A DNA stretch of 64,000 nucleotides from Sphingobacterium lumbrici. GTDB lineage: Bacteria; Bacteroidota; Bacteroidia; Sphingobacteriales; Sphingobacteriaceae. The stretch is from contig NZ_SRZY01000023.1 of assembly GCF_006476045.1 (NCBI RefSeq), positions 124,001-188,000 on the forward strand, read 5' to 3'. The notes under the pieces were generated by a model that saw nothing but the letters and a program-made list of their open reading frames with translations, had not been told where the DNA came from and did no database searches. The position numbers were made by a program, and so were the translations under genes. Every line of letters begins with the position of its first letter. Within the stretch, counting starts at the first letter, position 1. This document shows, in pieces, positions 24,508-34,900 of the stretch.

Positions 24508-26763
24508 CTAATTTACACTGATCTCATCCACAAATAACCAGGCTCCAGATCCGGCTCCTGCTTGCCCATCTGGGATGATACCCAAATTTAATACTTCAAC
24601 TTTGATATACCTTGCGTTTTGCACAGGAAACGTAACAACTAAATCACCATCAGAATCAATAATTTCCGCCTGACTAAGCCCTTTTACAAATTCATACTGT
24701 GATCCATCCTTGGAAATGGATACGCGTACTTCCTTCGGAAAATGTATCCAACTACCCTTACGATCCAACGATGATAATTTTACGGTACTGAATTCAGTTT
24801 CCTTCCCAAAATCAATAGTCGCATTTACATCTTTGCCATTAAAGCCCAGCCAATTCTTTCCAAAATATTGTTTATCGCCAAATACGCCGTCTATCAGTGT
24901 ACTTGCACCCCCTGTAGAATATGCCTCACCGGGCTGCTCGACTAACCGAATGTTTTTACCTGTTGATTTGCTGATATCAAACGACTGTGTAATCGTGGCA
25001 CTTATCGGCTTTCCATTTTCAAAATAAGTAGCTTTAATGGTTTGCGATTGATCAATGTTGATAGGAGATACATAAGGTAACGAAGCTGATGAAGGCTCGG
25101 AACCATCGATCGTATACCGGATATGCTTGGGGTCGTTGGCAGTCGAGAGGGTATAAGTCAGCTGGCCATCCACTAATTTAATATTTCCGATCACTTCATA
25201 AATTGCTTTAGAATAATTAATGCCTTTGCGATCCAAAACCTTCAAATGCTGAATCACACGACTTTCAAATTTTTTATAGTCGTCAGGTTTAGACGTTCCC
25301 CATGCTACCTCGGATAAGGCCATCAGACGTGGAAACAGCATGTGTTGCACTTGTTTAAAATTGGTGATATATTCTGTCCACATATTCGCTTGCGGACCTA
25401 AAATATGTTTGGCTTCTTCCGCAGAGAGTTCACTCGGAATTGGATTAAAGCTATACACTTTATCCAAACGTGTATCCCCTCCAAAGGCCAATGGCTCGGT
25501 TTGCGGATTGCCTTGGTAATAATCAAAATATAGGTGCGAAGTAGGTGTCATAATCGCATCATGCCCTGTTTTCGCAGCGTGAATTCCCCCTTGAATACCT
25601 GTCCAACTCATCACAGTTGCATTGGGTGCTAATCCACCCTCTAAGATTTCATCCCAGCCAATGATAGACTTCCCTTTTTCATTAATGTATTTCTCCATAC
25701 GGGTAATGAAATACGACTGTAGCTCCAATTCATCGGTTAAGCCCTCCTTTTTTATCAATTCCTGACAATGCGGGCAGCTTTTCCATCTTGTCTTTGGCGC
25801 TTCATCTCCTCCAATATGGATGTATTTACTGGGAAAAAGTGTAATGACTTCATCGATCACGTCTTCCAATAAAGCAAATGTTTCATCCTTAGGACAGAAG
25901 ATATCATCCATTACGCCCCAGGTTGTTCCTACTTCGAAGGGACCTCCTGTACAGGACAATTCGGGATAGGCTGCCAATACCGCTTGCGCATGCCCTGGCA
26001 TCTCAATTTCAGGAATAACTTCGATATGTAAAGCTTGTGCATAAGCAACGACATCTTTGATTTGCTCCTGGGTATAAAAACCTCCGTACGGTTTTCCATC
26101 AAACGTCATCGCTGCGTAAGGTCCTGTTTGGGATTCTTTTCGGAAAGCACCTACCTCCGTCAGCTTCGGGTGACTTTTAATTTCAATACGCCATCCTTGA
26201 TCATCTGTTAAATGCCAATGAAACTTATTGATCTTATATGCTGCCAGATAATCCAGATACTGTTTTACTTCTTCTGTACTGAAAAAATGGCGGGAAACAT
26301 CCAGATGCATTCCGCGATAGGCAAACTTAGGAGCATCCTGAATAAGTAACAACGGAATATTCAGGCTTGATCGATTTTCTTCAATCAATTGCAGAAGTGT
26401 TTGAATGCCATAGAAAATTCCCCGATTTTGATTCGCCGTAATGGTAATCTGATTCGCGGCAACAATCAATTCATACCCTTCGTTAGAGAAAGCAGTGTGC
26501 TGTGCATCTAGATTCAGAATGATACTCTTTTTTGCATCTTTACTCGAAATAGGCAATTCCAGACCAGTGATTTCTTTTATATTTTTTTGCAAAAACTTCG
26601 CTTCTTCTGGGGAGCCCTTACCGACGATAGAAAAATTCCTATCCAAATACAAATTGCCCGATTTAATATCAATTTGCTGCGGTTGGGGAATTAGGTTCTG
26701 CTGTGCATAGCTATTACCTACCACAGCAAAAAAAGAAAAAAATAAATACTTAATATATTTCAT
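24508..26763 (-). CDS. Secreted GH20 beta-N-acetylhexosaminidase
   Basis: Removes terminal beta-GlcNAc or GalNAc by substrate-assisted catalysis. The 751 residues comprise a signal peptide (1-20), an N-terminal GH20b domain (to about 145), the catalytic barrel with His-Ile-Gly-Gly-Asp-Glu-Ala (catalytic pair Asp320-Glu321), a Fn3-like chitobiase C-terminal domain (about 535-595) and a C-terminal discoidin-like F5/8 domain (about 620-751, ending Ala-Arg-Tyr-Ile-Lys-Val-Glu-Val). First gene of the minus-strand operon with glycosylasparaginase and cutC. Location is probably periplasm or outer membrane. Confidence 0.96.
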   Translation of the reverse strand: MKYIKYLFFSFFAVVGNSYAQQNLIPQPQQIDIKSGNLYLDRNFSIVGKGSPEEAKFLQKNIKEITGLELPISSKDAKKSIILNLDAQHTAFSNEGYELIVAANQITITANQNRGIFYGIQTLLQLIEENRSSLNIPLLLIQDAPKFAYRGMHLDVSRHFFSTEEVKQYLDYLAAYKINKFHWHLTDDQGWRIEIKSHPKLTEVGAFRKESQTGPYAAMTFDGKPYGGFYTQEQIKDVVAYAQALHIEVIPEIEMPGHAQAVLAAYPELSCTGGPFEVGTTWGVMDDIFCPKDETFALLEDVIDEVITLFPSKYIHIGGDEAPKTRWKSCPHCQELIKKEGLTDELELQSYFITRMEKYINEKGKSIIGWDEILEGGLAPNATVMSWTGIQGGIHAAKTGHDAIMTPTSHLYFDYYQGNPQTEPLAFGGDTRLDKVYSFNPIPSELSAEEAKHILGPQANMWTEYITNFKQVQHMLFPRLMALSEVAWGTSKPDDYKKFESRVIQHLKVLDRKGINYSKAIYEVIGNIKLVDGQLTYTLSTANDPKHIRYTIDGSEPSSASLPYVSPINIDQSQTIKATYFENGKPISATITQSFDISKSTGKNIRLVEQPGEAYSTGGASTLIDGVFGDKQYFGKNWLGFNGKDVNATIDFGKETEFSTVKLSSLDRKGSWIHFPKEVRVSISKDGSQYEFVKGLSQAEIIDSDGDLVVTFPVQNARYIKVEVLNLGIIPDGQAGAGSGAWLFVDEISVN

Positions 26764-26870
26764 TATATAGTGAGTTATCTCTAATAAACAGAATCATCCT
26801 AATTATACGCTTTTCCCAAAAATACTATTAATAATTATTTTGCTAAAACCTTTTTTCAAATCTTATTACT

Positions 26871-28646
26871 TTAGATAGCTCCCGTTTTTCCCCTTAACCA
26901 TGATGTTTCACTTTCTGACAAGCGAGGAGATAGTTGATCAAACACCCATTGATTGTAGTTATTCAACCAATCGATATGAACTTGATCCAATAATGATGGT
27001 TCAACGAGATCGGTATCGATATAGCAGATCGTTAATGTTTCAAAATCCATAAAATCACCAAATATGGTACTTTCCATTTTTTTGGAGAGCACTAAATTTT
27101 CGATACGGATACCATGCTTACCTTCCCGGTATAGACCCGGTTCTATGGAGGTAATCATTCCTTCTTCAATGGCAACATCTACATTCGTAGGATTGAACAC
27201 CTGCGGACCTTCATGTACATTTAAGAAAAAACCAACACCATGACCTGTACCATGACCGTAGTTACGGAGTGTAGCCCAGATCGGACGACGCGTTATCGCA
27301 TCAATCTGATAGCCTTTGGAACCTTTTGGATAGATTGCATTACTTCCTTCAATAGTTCCTTTCAATACAATGGTATAGTCATCTTTCTCTTCCTGCGTAA
27401 CTTCACCAAGCGATACGACACGTGTAATATCCGTTGTACCTGTGAGGTACTGACCACCCGAATCCACCAAAAGCAGGCCTTGTGGTTTTAACTGATAATT
27501 ACTAAAATCAGTAGCATGATAATGGGGTAAAGCACCATGATCGAGATAACCGGCAATGGTATCAAAACTCACATCTACAAATCCTATTTGTGCCGCTCTA
27601 AATTCTCGCAGTTTTTCAGCAATAGAGACTTCCGATAATGTTCCACTAGACACATTCTCCTCCAGCCATTTAAAAAATTTAGTCAATGCCACACCATCAC
27701 TAATCATAGTCTCCCGAATATGATTTAATTCGACTGCATTTTTTACTGCCTTGAATGTAGTGGATGGATTAATACATTCTATAATATCAACTGCAGAAGG
27801 AATGCTGTCATAGATAGAAAAACAAGTACGCTTTGGATCGATAAGAATAGATGCTACGGTTAGCTTCTTTACGAATTCAAACACGTTCTCATACGCTCTT
27901 ATGGTCACTCCGGCTATTTCTAATTCCCGAACCATATCCCCATCTAATTTTGAAAGTTCGATAAACAAAATAGCTTCGGTAGCCGAAATATATACAAATC
28001 CCAATACGACAGGATTGCAAGACACATCTTGTCCCCTAATATTTAAAACCCAAGCCAAATCGTCTAAAGAAGAAATCAAATGTGCTTCAGCCCTACTTTT
28101 GGCTAACACATTACGCACACCCTCTATTTTAGAAGCGGTTGTTTGTCCTGTTGTTTTTTCATCCAATAAAAAGGCTTTTGCACGAGGCAGCTCCGGTCGA
28201 TCTTTCCAAATTAGACTAAGTAAATCGACATGTCCATCCACAAGAATGCCTAATGGCTCCAATATAGCTTTAACAGTCTGTGCTACCAATAACGATGCTA
28301 AATTACCGTCAAAAGCAACTTTATCTCCCTTTATAAGATGCTCCCCTATCCATTCTGCATATTCTGCTGCCCCCTGCACTTTTAGTTTTACCAGTTCAAA
28401 ACCTGTATCAGCCAATTCCTCTTTAGCTTGTACAAAATAGCGTGCATCTGTCCACAATCCTGCGAAATCAGATGTTATGACTAAAGTACCCGCAGACCCC
28501 GTAAAACCAGATGTCCAAGCGATACACTTGTATCTTTCCGGCAAGTATTCACTAATATGGGGGTCAGAGGAAGGTATAATATAAGCTGCTATTCCATCTT
28601 TTGCCATCAATTGGCGTATCTGTTTTAATCTTTCCAAATGTGTCAT
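26871..28646 (-). CDS. pepP: Xaa-Pro aminopeptidase (aminopeptidase P, M24B)
   Basis: Cytosolic metallopeptidase that removes an N-terminal residue preceding proline. I start it at ATG 28646 (591 residues); an in-frame ATG four codons upstream is possible. It has the long three-domain form: two creatinase-N-like domains (1 to about 310) and the pita-bread catalytic domain with metal ligands in Leu-Leu-Val-Asp-Ser-Gly-Gly, Gly-Thr-Thr-Asp-Ile-Thr-Arg, Gly-His-Gly-Thr-Gly-His-Gly-Val-Gly, Ser-Ile-Glu-Pro-Gly and Gly-Ile-Arg-Ile-Glu-Asn, followed by a short C-terminal M24 extension. All five ligand motifs are intact. No signal peptide. Stands alone. Confidence 0.95.
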   Translation of the reverse strand: MTHLERLKQIRQLMAKDGIAAYIIPSSDPHISEYLPERYKCIAWTSGFTGSAGTLVITSDFAGLWTDARYFVQAKEELADTGFELVKLKVQGAAEYAEWIGEHLIKGDKVAFDGNLASLLVAQTVKAILEPLGILVDGHVDLLSLIWKDRPELPRAKAFLLDEKTTGQTTASKIEGVRNVLAKSRAEAHLISSLDDLAWVLNIRGQDVSCNPVVLGFVYISATEAILFIELSKLDGDMVRELEIAGVTIRAYENVFEFVKKLTVASILIDPKRTCFSIYDSIPSAVDIIECINPSTTFKAVKNAVELNHIRETMISDGVALTKFFKWLEENVSSGTLSEVSIAEKLREFRAAQIGFVDVSFDTIAGYLDHGALPHYHATDFSNYQLKPQGLLLVDSGGQYLTGTTDITRVVSLGEVTQEEKDDYTIVLKGTIEGSNAIYPKGSKGYQIDAITRRPIWATLRNYGHGTGHGVGFFLNVHEGPQVFNPTNVDVAIEEGMITSIEPGLYREGKHGIRIENLVLSKKMESTIFGDFMDFETLTICYIDTDLVEPSLLDQVHIDWLNNYNQWVFDQLSPRLSESETSWLRGKTGAI

Positions 28647-28854
28647 TTTTGTTACCATTAAATTATGTACGCAAGTTAGGAAATCTTAAACTAAGATCCC
28701 AAATGCAGAGATACGGCAAAGAATGGAAAGGTATACACTTTTGGTATATAACATATAACGGTGGCACGTCAAAAATGCGTCAAAACATGTTTATGGTATT
28801 AGATAATTTAAAATAATATTGGCGCAAAATTTCTTCTTTACATAAATAGAATGA

Positions 28855-28862
28855 TACATTTG
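28855..28862 (+). promoter_or_regulatory. -7 element of the maeB promoter
   Basis: TACATTTG exactly matches TAnnTTTG, 30 bases before the maeB start; a TTTC about 21 bases upstream is a poor -33 candidate. Confidence 0.5.
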
Positions 28863-28892
28863 TACCCTCGTATTGAAAATAAACACTGAAAA

Positions 28893-31169
28893 ATGAGTAA
28901 TATCAATAGAAAAAAGGACGCATTAAATTACCATTCCATGGGGCGTCCCGGAAAAATAGCTGTCGTACCGACAAAACCATATAACTCACAAAGAGATTTA
29001 TCCTTGGCATATTCGCCGGGTGTAGCAGAGCCCTGCCTAGCTATTGCCGAAAACAACGAAGATGCCTACAAATATACTGCTAAAGGAAATTTAGTAGCAG
29101 TAATCAGTAATGGTACAGCCGTTTTAGGATTAGGCGATATCGGCGCACAGGCCGGAAAGCCGGTAATGGAAGGTAAAGGTTTGCTATTTAAAATATTCGC
29201 AGATATTGATGTATTTGACATTGAATTAGATACAAAAAACGTAGATGAATTTGTAAATATCGTAAAAGCGATGGAGCCTACTTTTGGCGGTATAAATTTA
29301 GAAGATATCAAAGCTCCTGAATGTTTTGAAATCGAACGTCGATTAAAAGCAGAGATGAAGATCCCTGTAATGCACGACGATCAACATGGTACAGCAATTA
29401 TTTCAGGGGCGGCTTTAATTAACTCGTGCGAACTGCAGAACAAAAACATCGCGGATGTAAAAATTGTAGTCAACGGAGCAGGTGCAGCAGCTATCTCTTG
29501 TACGGCTATGTACGTTTCAGTAGGTGCTAAAAAAGAAAATATCATCATGCTCGATAGCAAAGGTGTTATTCGCGCGGATCGTGACAACTTAGACGCGACT
29601 AAAGCTGAGTGGGCTACAACCCTTGGTATCTACACCTTAGAAGATGCCGTCAGAGGAAGCGATGTATTTATCGGCTTGTCCAAAGCAGACGTTTTAACGC
29701 CAGAAATGCTCAGCACGATGGCTCCAAATCCTATTGTGCTAGCTATGGCTAATCCAAATCCGGAGATAGCCTACGAGTCGGCAATCGCTACACGTGAAGA
29801 TATCATTATGGGGACAGGTCGATCAGATTACCCAAACCAGGTAAACAATGTTTTGGGCTTTCCTTATATTTTCAGGGGAGCATTGGATGTACGCGCTACG
29901 GCGATCAACGAAGAAATGAAAATTGCTGCTGTACATGCTATTGCCAATTTGGCAAAACAACATGTACCTGAAGAGGTTAATCAGGCTTATAACACAAATA
30001 ATCTTCGCTTTGGCAGAGATTATGTCATTCCAAAACCTACGGATCCGCGTTTAATCACAGAAGTATCTATAGCCGTTGCGAAGGCTGCTATTGATTCCGG
30101 TGTTGCACGTAAGAATATCGAAGATTGGAATGCTTATAAAGAAGAGCTTCGCAAACGTCTTGGGAAAGATGACCGCATCATGCGCAACATGACAGACAAA
30201 GCGAAGCGTAATCCAAAACGGGTCGTTTTTGCAGAAGCAGACAATTATAAAACACTTCGTGCAGCACAAATTGTCAAAGAAGAAGGTATTGCCATCCCGA
30301 TCTTACTCGGCAATAAAGAAAAAATAAATGGTCTGATTAAAGAATATGGTTTTGAAATCGGCACCGTAGAAATTATCGATCCACAAGAAGAAAAAGATAC
30401 GGAAAGATACGAGAAATTTGCAAACCACCTTTATATGAAACGCCAACGGAGAGGTGTAACCAAAAGCGAGGCATCAAAATTAATAACCAATCGGAATTAT
30501 TTTGCGGCTAGTATGGTCGAATTTGGAGAAGCAGATACGTTAATTTCAGGATTAACGCGAAATTATGCCTCTACGATCAGACCTGCATTGCAGGTCATTG
30601 GAGCAAAAGAAGGAAGCCGTCTGGTAGGGATGTATATGATGCTTACTGAAAAAGGGCCCTTATTCTTAGGTGATACCACAGTAAACACCGACCCTACAGC
30701 ACAAGAACTGGCGGAAATTGCTGTTTTGTTGGAGACTGCTGTAAAAAGATTCAACATCAAACCTCGTTTGGCTATGCTATCTTACTCTAACTTTGGATCT
30801 AACGAAGGTACTACTGCAAAAAAGGTAAGAGAAGCCGTGAAAATATTGCATAAAGACCATCCTGAGATCATCGTGGATGGCGATCTTCAAGCAAACTTCG
30901 CGCTTAACAAAGATCTTTTAGAAGCCAATTTTCCGTTTAGTTCCTTGAATGGAGAGGCTGCCAACACGTTGATTTTTCCAAGTTTAGAATCAGGCAATAT
31001 CGCTTACAAACTTTTACAAGAAGTTGGCAATGCAGAGGCTGTAGGACCTATTTTATTAGGAATGAATAAACCTATACATGTACTTCAAATGGATAGTTCA
31101 GTACGCGAAATCGTCAACATGGTTACTATTGCAGTAGTAGAAGCACAATCTTGTAACACATCTAATTAA
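28893..31169 (+). CDS. maeB: NADP-dependent malic enzyme with phosphotransacetylase-like domain
   Basis: Oxidative decarboxylation of malate to pyruvate, supplying NADPH. The 758 residues have an N-terminal malic domain (Ser-Leu-Ala-Tyr-Ser-Pro-Gly-Val-Ala, Asp-Ile-Gly-Ala-Gln-Ala-Gly-Lys-Pro-Val), the catalytic/NAD-binding domain (His-Asp-Asp-Gln-His-Gly-Thr-Ala, Val-Asn-Gly-Ala-Gly-Ala-Ala-Ala-Ile) to about residue 410, and a phosphate acetyl/butyryltransferase-like regulatory domain from about 430 (Arg-Val-Val-Phe-Ala-Glu-Ala-Asp) to the end. In E. coli the C-terminal domain senses acetyl-CoA. Six bases before ruvA. Confidence 0.96.
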   Translation: MSNINRKKDALNYHSMGRPGKIAVVPTKPYNSQRDLSLAYSPGVAEPCLAIAENNEDAYKYTAKGNLVAVISNGTAVLGLGDIGAQAGKPVMEGKGLLFKIFADIDVFDIELDTKNVDEFVNIVKAMEPTFGGINLEDIKAPECFEIERRLKAEMKIPVMHDDQHGTAIISGAALINSCELQNKNIADVKIVVNGAGAAAISCTAMYVSVGAKKENIIMLDSKGVIRADRDNLDATKAEWATTLGIYTLEDAVRGSDVFIGLSKADVLTPEMLSTMAPNPIVLAMANPNPEIAYESAIATREDIIMGTGRSDYPNQVNNVLGFPYIFRGALDVRATAINEEMKIAAVHAIANLAKQHVPEEVNQAYNTNNLRFGRDYVIPKPTDPRLITEVSIAVAKAAIDSGVARKNIEDWNAYKEELRKRLGKDDRIMRNMTDKAKRNPKRVVFAEADNYKTLRAAQIVKEEGIAIPILLGNKEKINGLIKEYGFEIGTVEIIDPQEEKDTERYEKFANHLYMKRQRRGVTKSEASKLITNRNYFAASMVEFGEADTLISGLTRNYASTIRPALQVIGAKEGSRLVGMYMMLTEKGPLFLGDTTVNTDPTAQELAEIAVLLETAVKRFNIKPRLAMLSYSNFGSNEGTTAKKVREAVKILHKDHPEIIVDGDLQANFALNKDLLEANFPFSSLNGEAANTLIFPSLESGNIAYKLLQEVGNAEAVGPILLGMNKPIHVLQMDSSVREIVNMVTIAVVEAQSCNTSN

Positions 31170-31175
31170 TATTTG

Positions 31176-31760
31176 ATGTACGATTATTTAAACGGCAAAC
31201 TGGTATTTAAAGCGCCCACTCACGTCATATTGGATGTGAGTGGGATCGGATACCACATACACATCTCACTAACCACTTTCGCGCTTATTAAGGAGCGAGA
31301 AAATTGCAAATTATACATATCTTTTCAAGTAAGAGAGGACGCACATACCCTTTATGGGTTTGCTAGCGAAGCAGAGAGGCAGCTATTCAATCATTTGATC
31401 TCAGTATCCGGAATTGGTCCTAATACCGGACGTATGATGCTTTCTTCCATCACACCCGAAGAAATCCAATCGGCAATCATCAACGGACAAGTGGCTATTA
31501 TCCAGAAAATAAAAGGAATAGGCCCTAAAACCGCACAACGCGTAATCTTGGAACTTCAGGATAAGTTGAAAAAAGAAGGTGCAGATACGCTGTTGCCTTC
31601 GCCATCAAACAGACTTTCCGTACCCGAAGAAGCATTAACGGCGTTGGTCATGCTGGGCTTCGCAAAACTCCAAGCAGAAAAAGTATTAAATACCATTACC
31701 CTAACCGAACCCGACCTAACCGTTGAAGCGCTTATCAAGTCTGCGCTTAAAAAGCTGTAG
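31176..31760 (+). CDS. ruvA: Holliday junction branch-migration protein RuvA
   Basis: Binds four-way junctions as a tetramer and recruits the RuvB motor. Start set at ATG 31176 (194 residues) rather than the adjacent TTG. Domain I is the OB fold (Tyr-Asp-Tyr-Leu-Asn-Gly-Lys-Leu), domain II carries two helix-hairpin-helix motifs (Val-Ser-Gly-Ile-Gly-Pro-Asn-Thr and Ile-Lys-Gly-Ile-Gly-Pro-Lys-Thr-Ala), and domain III is the C-terminal RuvB-contacting helix bundle (Ala-Leu-Thr-Ala-Leu-Val-Met-Leu-Gly-Phe). It precedes sprA, an order I recall as common in the phylum. Confidence 0.97.
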   Translation: MYDYLNGKLVFKAPTHVILDVSGIGYHIHISLTTFALIKERENCKLYISFQVREDAHTLYGFASEAERQLFNHLISVSGIGPNTGRMMLSSITPEEIQSAIINGQVAIIQKIKGIGPKTAQRVILELQDKLKKEGADTLLPSPSNRLSVPEEALTALVMLGFAKLQAEKVLNTITLTEPDLTVEALIKSALKKL

Positions 31761-31830
31761 TCCAGATTCTACTAGACCTAAAAATTAGCATTTTTTAACA
31801 CATCTTATTTATATTGAGATGCTTATTTTG

Positions 31831-31862
31831 ATTGCGAATGTTAATAAAAACTATGATATTTG
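31831..31862 (+). promoter_or_regulatory. Candidate promoter of sprA
   Basis: ATTG (31831-31834), 20 bases, GATATTTG (31855-31862; one mismatch to TAnnTTTG), giving a leader of about 45 bases before the TTG start of sprA. Confidence 0.35.
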
Positions 31863-31910
31863 CGAGTGTTGATCTAATTTTAAGCATAGCACTCGTTTTA
31901 GCCATTTCGT

Positions 31911-34900
31911 TTGAAAAAATATAGTTTCATAGCACAATGCCTCGTTTTTGTTTGTACTTTCCTATATATAGGTTTTGCACAGACTATTGCATCCGTAGGA
32001 GCTGTTGGCAACAACGTATCCGATAGCACGAAACTTAAATACCAGTTTAAAGACAATCCTTTTCTCAAGCTCACAAAATCTTATCGGCCGATTTCCTTGG
32101 GTCTGCCTTCTAATATAGAGCGGGAAATCATTTTTGACCCGGAAACCAGACAATACATCATTCGGGAGAAAATTGGATCCAAGTTGTATAGACCACCACT
32201 TTATTTATCCATCGATGAATTTAGTAAATACGAGTTCAATAGGTTACAAAAAAATTATTGGGAAGAACTGGCCGACAAAGAATTAGCGGAAGAGCGACGA
32301 CGACGTCTTTTTCCGGTAATAGAAATCAATAGCCCTACGTTCGAAAGGCTATTTGGCGGAAATACCATCGACATCAGTCCTCGGGGAAGTGCAGATGTGA
32401 CTTTAATGGGACAATACAACACCAATCAGAATCCGATGTTCAATGAGCGGCAACGCAAACAATGGGGGTTTGATTTCGATCAAAATATTAACTTAAACCT
32501 TACTGGACGAATAGGTGAACGTGTACAGGTCAATGCCAATTTCAATTCACGAGCACAATTTGGCTTTGAAAATCAAGTACGATTTGACTATGTCGCCAAA
32601 GATGATGATATCTTACGCAGATTAGAAATCGGCAACGTAAGTATGCCCCTTAATTCTACCTTGATCCAAGGTTCAGAATCACTTTTTGGAATAAAAGCAC
32701 AGCTACAGTTTGGCAAGCTAACGTTCACGGGATTACTTTCACAACAACGCTCCCATCAAAAAGAATTCACGATTACCAACGGAAGACGTGACAGTGAGTT
32801 TACCTTAGAGATGAGTAATTACGAGGCAAATCAACATTTCTTTTTGGGTCAATATTTTCGAGAAACGTATAACCGATCACTAGCGCTAGCGCCAATACTA
32901 AATACGCCGGTAAATATTACCCAAATAGAGGTATGGACCAGTAACCGCTCAAACTCATTCGAAGAGGCACGAGACATTATGGCCTTAATGGATGTGGGAG
33001 AATATACTCCATACAGTAGCCTAATTTCTCGCGGAAGCCAGCCTCTTCCCTCTACAGGTATTCCGGGAGAGCCGGCTCCTTCGATTTCCAACAACTTGTT
33101 AACTCTCCTGGGCGAAAGTGGTCGTGCATCAAACAGTAATTTCACCCAAAGTTTTTTTGCTTCTTCCGGAGCAAATGACAATTATGTCAAACTTACATAC
33201 GCACGAAAATTAGTAGAAGGAAGAGATTTTACCGTTAACAGAAGATTAGGTTATATTTCATTGATATATCCACTTCATCAAGATCAGGTTTTAGCTGTAG
33301 CCTACAAGTATCTGGCCAATGGTAAAGAATATCAAGTGGGTGAGTTTAGTACAGATATACCTGTAACGCCTTCCGACCCAAAAATGCTTTACACCAAGCT
33401 CCTAAAAAATGAAACGATCAAAACAAATCTTCCCACTTGGGATTTGATGATGAAAAACGTGTATTCTTTAGGCGCAAACAACATTTCGAGTACTAACTTT
33501 CACGTTCAAATCTACCGTACGGAAGATGAAACAGGAGCGCAACGGCCTGCATTATATGAAGGAATAAATACTATCGATAAAACCTGGCTGCAACTGACCG
33601 GATTAGATCGGCTGAATCAGCAACAGGCTGCAGGTGCTGACGGTCTAATGGACTTTTTAGAGAACATCACCATAGAACCTGTTCGAGGAAAATTAATCTT
33701 CCCTATTGTGGAACCCTTCGGTAGAGATTTAGCGAATCAATTTGCGTCAGGAGAAACCCAATTGGTGGAAAAATACACTTTTCCGGAACTGTACACGATG
33801 ACTCAAATGGATGCGCAGCAAAAGTATCCCAACAAAAATCGCTACCTGTTAAAAGGTAGATATAGCTCTACCGGGGGAAGTGCCGAATATCAATTGGGTG
33901 CGATGAACCTTCGGCCTAACTCTGTTCGGGTAATGTCTGGGGGCGCAGTATTGGAAGAAGGGATAGACTACAACATTGATTATCAAATAGGCAACCTTCG
34001 AATTTTAAACCAAGCACTTCTCCTTTCGGGTCAACCGATTTCCATTTCTATGGAAGACGAGACATTATATGGTCTGCAACAAAAAACATTAATGGGGGGA
34101 CGTTTTGATTACGCGCTGAATCCAAATATCCATATCGGTGCCACCGTCATGAACCTGACCGAAAAGCCGCTTACCGAAAAAGTTTCTATCGGTCAAGAAC
34201 CTATTTCCAACACCATGTTGGGTGCCGATTTCACATACAATGCACCTTCTAGATGGTTAACCCGCTTAGTCGACAAATTGCCTTTTCTAAGCACCAAAGA
34301 AGAATCCCATATCAGTTTCTATGGGGAATTTGCACAACTAATACCCGGACATCCCCGTGGCTTGAACACGGCAGACAATAATACTGGTACAACATACATT
34401 GATAACTTTGAGAATAGTGTTTCATATATTGATATCAAAGGATATTTAGGATGGCAAATCTCAGGGACTCCCCGCATGTTCCCTGAATCCAATCTGAACA
34501 ATGATTTAAGCTATGGCTACAATAGATCACATCTTACATTTTATAATATTGACCCGATATTTTATCAATCATCGGATCTTAATCCAAGCTTAACGCCCAA
34601 TATGTTGTCCGATCATCGGGTCAGAAAAGTGACCGAGCAGGAAGTATTTCCATTTAGGAACAGTAGGACAGGTTCAGATGTGTATTTATCCACATTGGAC
34701 ATGACGTATTACCCGATGTTGCGCGGCCAATACAATTATACAACTGCAGGGGTCAATAGCGATGGTACTTTAAGCAACCCACAAAATCGCTGGGGCGGTA
34801 TGTTTAGAAAAATTGATCAAACCGATTTCGAAGCTCAGAATATTGAATTCTTAGAAATGTGGATGATGGACCCTACCCTTACCAACCCCAACAAGGCCGG

